A DNA stretch of 25,098 nt from assembly GCA_964345225.1 (NCBI GenBank), contig CAYFQB010000025.1, positions 1-25,098 on the forward strand, in the 5' to 3' direction. Of this stretch, positions 23,587 through 25,098 are shown one piece after another (positions within the stretch are counted from its first letter, which is position 1; each line of letters starts with the position of its first letter). The notes beneath the pieces are model-generated. The model had not been told where the DNA came from. It saw only the letters and a program-made list of their open reading frames with translations, and did no database searches. A program made the position numbers and the translations under genes. Origin of the DNA: CAYFQB01 sp964345225. GTDB lineage: Bacteria; Nitrospirota; Thermodesulfovibrionia; Thermodesulfovibrionales; UBA6898.

Positions 23587-24702
23587 CTAGTAAGGTTCCT
23601 TGCTGGTATGGCATCTGATACAGCCGGTTCCATCAGCTAATGTTGTATAATCAAATCTTAAGATATCATCATAGTTGGTTCCATGAGCTGCATGGCATGA
23701 GAGACACATAACAACGTCAGTAGCATTTGAAGGGTCAACCGAGTTGCTTACTGCATTAGGAATATTCACTCTAGCAACAGGTGTTTCAACACTGTAGGTA
23801 GTTGTCATGGATGCATATTCACCGCTATTTGGGATATCAACATCTGTAGGATGTCTTATCCATGGAGAACCTGCAACGTTAGTTATCTCTGCACTTGCAT
23901 GGAAATCGCCATGACATTCAGCACAAAATTCACTGATGGTATCAACATTAGCCCATGCCTGGGCTGCTCTTACTGCAAATATATCACCTTTGTATTCATT
24001 GTGAGTGTTCTGGTCAACATTCTCCCAACCTGTGACTTCTCCTCCATGAACCTTATATAGAAACCTGTAACTTGTGGCAACATCAGCACCCTGTGAACCT
24101 TCGGCTATTGAACCAAACTTCAAAACATTATCAATTCCATGATGCCCCCCCCTGATAGCAGACATAGGGGCTAATATGTCCCTGTTTCCATGACAGCCGT
24201 TCTGTCCGGCACACATTATTTGCATCTCAAGATTATTTTGGTATCCTCCTGTAGAAGGATCATAGTTTATATCATAACCAGGTGGACTATTTAATAAAAA
24301 AAGGTCGGGATTAATACTAGCACCAAATCCATGTATATTGTGTCCTTTAGCATCGTTACCACCAAAGACATATCTGAAATTTCCTGCAGCAAGGTCGCTG
24401 GCGGCATTATGGGCGACCTGTGGTGTATTGTCAACTATATTTGCGGCACCGCCTGAATTCCGTGCATGACATCCTACACAATCCCTTCTTAAAAGAATCC
24501 CCCTGTTATCCGAATGACAGTCAAGACACTCCCCTGTCCCCTGTCCTGTTATAGGTGTGATATCCAGTCTCATGCTGGCTCCGTTCTGGCTGTTGTGCAT
24601 GGTGTGGCATGAACTACAATCGCCAGTTACATAAGCTTCTGAAACGACAGAAAACATCAGAAGTTGTAAAATAGTAATATGTATTAAAAAGATCTTTTTC
24701 AT
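23587..24702 (-). CDS. OmcS-like 6-heme outer-surface cytochrome c, paralog 2
   Basis: A signal peptide (about 1-23, ending SEA) is followed by six CXXCH motifs at 29, 59, 75, 260, 333 and 361, and CX5CH (CAGQNGCH) at 164-171. The blocks CSSCHTMHNSQNGASM, CVGCHARN, FCAECHGDFHAS, WIRHPTDV and CLSCHAAH match the paralog at 4436-5599 in order and spacing, and resemble OmcS as I recall it. The frame is open from a TTG at 24708, but ATG 24702 gives a normal signal peptide and is preferred. A sigma-54 promoter match lies at 24743-24758. It ends CIRCHTSKEPY. A filament-forming surface cytochrome is the best hypothesis; a monomeric surface cytochrome is the alternative. Confidence 0.9.
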   Translation of the reverse strand: MKKIFLIHITILQLLMFSVVSEAYVTGDCSSCHTMHNSQNGASMRLDITPITGQGTGECLDCHSDNRGILLRRDCVGCHARNSGGAANIVDNTPQVAHNAASDLAAGNFRYVFGGNDAKGHNIHGFGASINPDLFLLNSPPGYDINYDPSTGGYQNNLEMQIMCAGQNGCHGNRDILAPMSAIRGGHHGIDNVLKFGSIAEGSQGADVATSYRFLYKVHGGEVTGWENVDQNTHNEYKGDIFAVRAAQAWANVDTISEFCAECHGDFHASAEITNVAGSPWIRHPTDVDIPNSGEYASMTTTYSVETPVARVNIPNAVSNSVDPSNATDVVMCLSCHAAHGTNYDDILRFDYTTLADGTGCIRCHTSKEPY

Positions 24703-24742
24703 GTCCAATTTATCTTTTATTAATCATTTCTATATTTTAGAG

Positions 24743-24758
24743 AGCAATAATTATGCCA
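24743..24758 (-). promoter_or_regulatory. Sigma-54 promoter for OmcS-like paralog 2
   Basis: The minus strand reads TGGCATAATTATTGCT: TGGCA and TTGCT boxes with exact GG-N10-GC spacing. The predicted start is near 24732, leaving a 30-base leader. The surrounding gap 24703-25015 is strongly AT-rich and contains no gene. Confidence 0.7.
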
Positions 24759-24854
24759 TGTATTGAGAATTTTTAACATACTTTTTTAAAAAAATAATTC
24801 TTAAATTTTAAGGCAATATATGCTTCCAGCCATTAATTGTAATGAAAAGCTATA

Positions 24855-24892
24855 ATATTGAAAAACTAAAAAAATATTGAAAAACTAAAAAA
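24855..24892. repeat. Two exact 19-bp tandem repeats upstream of OmcS-like paralog 2
   Basis: ATATTGAAAAACTAAAAAA occurs twice with no gap, about 100 bases upstream of the sigma-54 site. A short inverted repeat, TGGAAAATTCCA, lies nearby at 24912-24923. Both are placed where an activator could bind, but this is only positional evidence. Confidence 0.55.
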
Positions 24893-24965
24893 GTGTAAAA
24901 TACCACAATTTTGGAAAATTCCATAAACTGAATACAATTATTCATTGTAATCCACCATATAAAGT

Positions 24966-24997
24966 GGGCAGAAGGTTAAAGTATTAACCTTCTGCCC
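24966..24997 (-). terminator. Strong hairpin after OmcS-like paralog 3
   Basis: A perfect 14-base stem (GGGCAGAAGGTTAA and its complement) with a 4-base loop begins 19 bases after the stop codon of the partial cytochrome gene. The T tract behind it is short, so termination efficiency is uncertain. It would separate that gene from paralog 2. Confidence 0.7.
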
Positions 24998-25015
24998 CAT
25001 ATTCTTAAAGAGACG

Positions 25016-25098
25016 TTAGTACGGCTGTTTATTAGTGTGACATCTGAGACAGCCGTCGCCAGAAGCCAGAGTAGAATAGTCAAATCTTAATATGTCGC
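25016..25098 (-). CDS. C-terminal end of a third OmcS-like cytochrome (partial, runs off right edge)
   Basis: The last 27 codons before a TAA stop at 25016-25018 are visible. They read DILRFDYSTLASGDGCLRCH and then TNKQPY, matching the end of paralog 2 (DILRFDYTTLADGTGCIRCH, then TSKEPY) almost residue for residue. This shows the same gene family in tandem and a terminal CXXCH. Everything upstream lies outside the window. Confidence 0.85.
   Translation of the reverse strand, partial: DILRFDYSTLASGDGCLRCHTNKQPY

Overview
This window looks like a chromosomal extracellular electron transfer locus from a low-GC, Gram-negative, diderm bacterium, probably an anaerobe. Supporting evidence is five complete multiheme cytochrome c genes, System II cytochrome c maturation genes, outer-membrane lipoproteins and a beta-barrel protein. 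The style of the genes (doubled-CXXCH cytochromes, TMTC-type membrane protein, NHL-OmpA fusion) suggests Nitrospirota or a deltaproteobacterial lineage, but the sequence does not settle the taxon. The five complete cytochromes carry 63 canonical CXXCH motifs (9, 6, 16, 26 and 6). A sixth cytochrome is cut by the right edge.

Layout. Position 1-149 (minus) is the N-terminus of an exported protein. 581-2493 (minus) holds the CcsA/ResC and ResB heme-ligation pair. 2696-9231 (minus) holds four cytochromes: a 9-heme membrane-anchored protein, an OmcS-like 6-heme protein, a 16-heme protein and a 26-heme lipoprotein. 9313-20269 (minus) is a tightly packed run: a double-parvulin lipoprotein, three CsgG/GNA1162-type proteins (two clear lipoproteins, one double-domain), an outer-membrane beta-barrel with a discoidin-like insert, a YVTN propeller lipoprotein, an NHL-propeller/OmpA fusion and a TMTC-like multi-pass membrane protein. 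20808-23501 (plus) holds three paralogous membrane-anchored TPR genes that look like the missing C-terminal half of the TMTC-like protein. 23587-25098 (minus) holds two more OmcS-like genes, the second partial.

How it may work together (inference). Exported apocytochromes receive heme from the Ccs system, are folded by the lipoprotein isomerase, and reach the surface through or beside the beta-barrel with help from CsgG-type lipoproteins and propeller scaffolds. The OmcS-like proteins share the layout of the nanowire-forming cytochrome OmcS. Four sites match the sigma-54 -24/-12 consensus with exact GG-N10-GC spacing, in front of two OmcS-like genes, the large minus-strand cluster and the partial gene at the left edge. 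The locus may therefore be one sigma-54 regulon. A second theme is repeats: degenerate 7-bp arrays lie between genes and also encode the hydrophobic cores of two signal peptides, and ACCCCGTT-bordered inverted repeats surround the TPR genes. No tRNA, rRNA, CRISPR array or transposase gene was seen.
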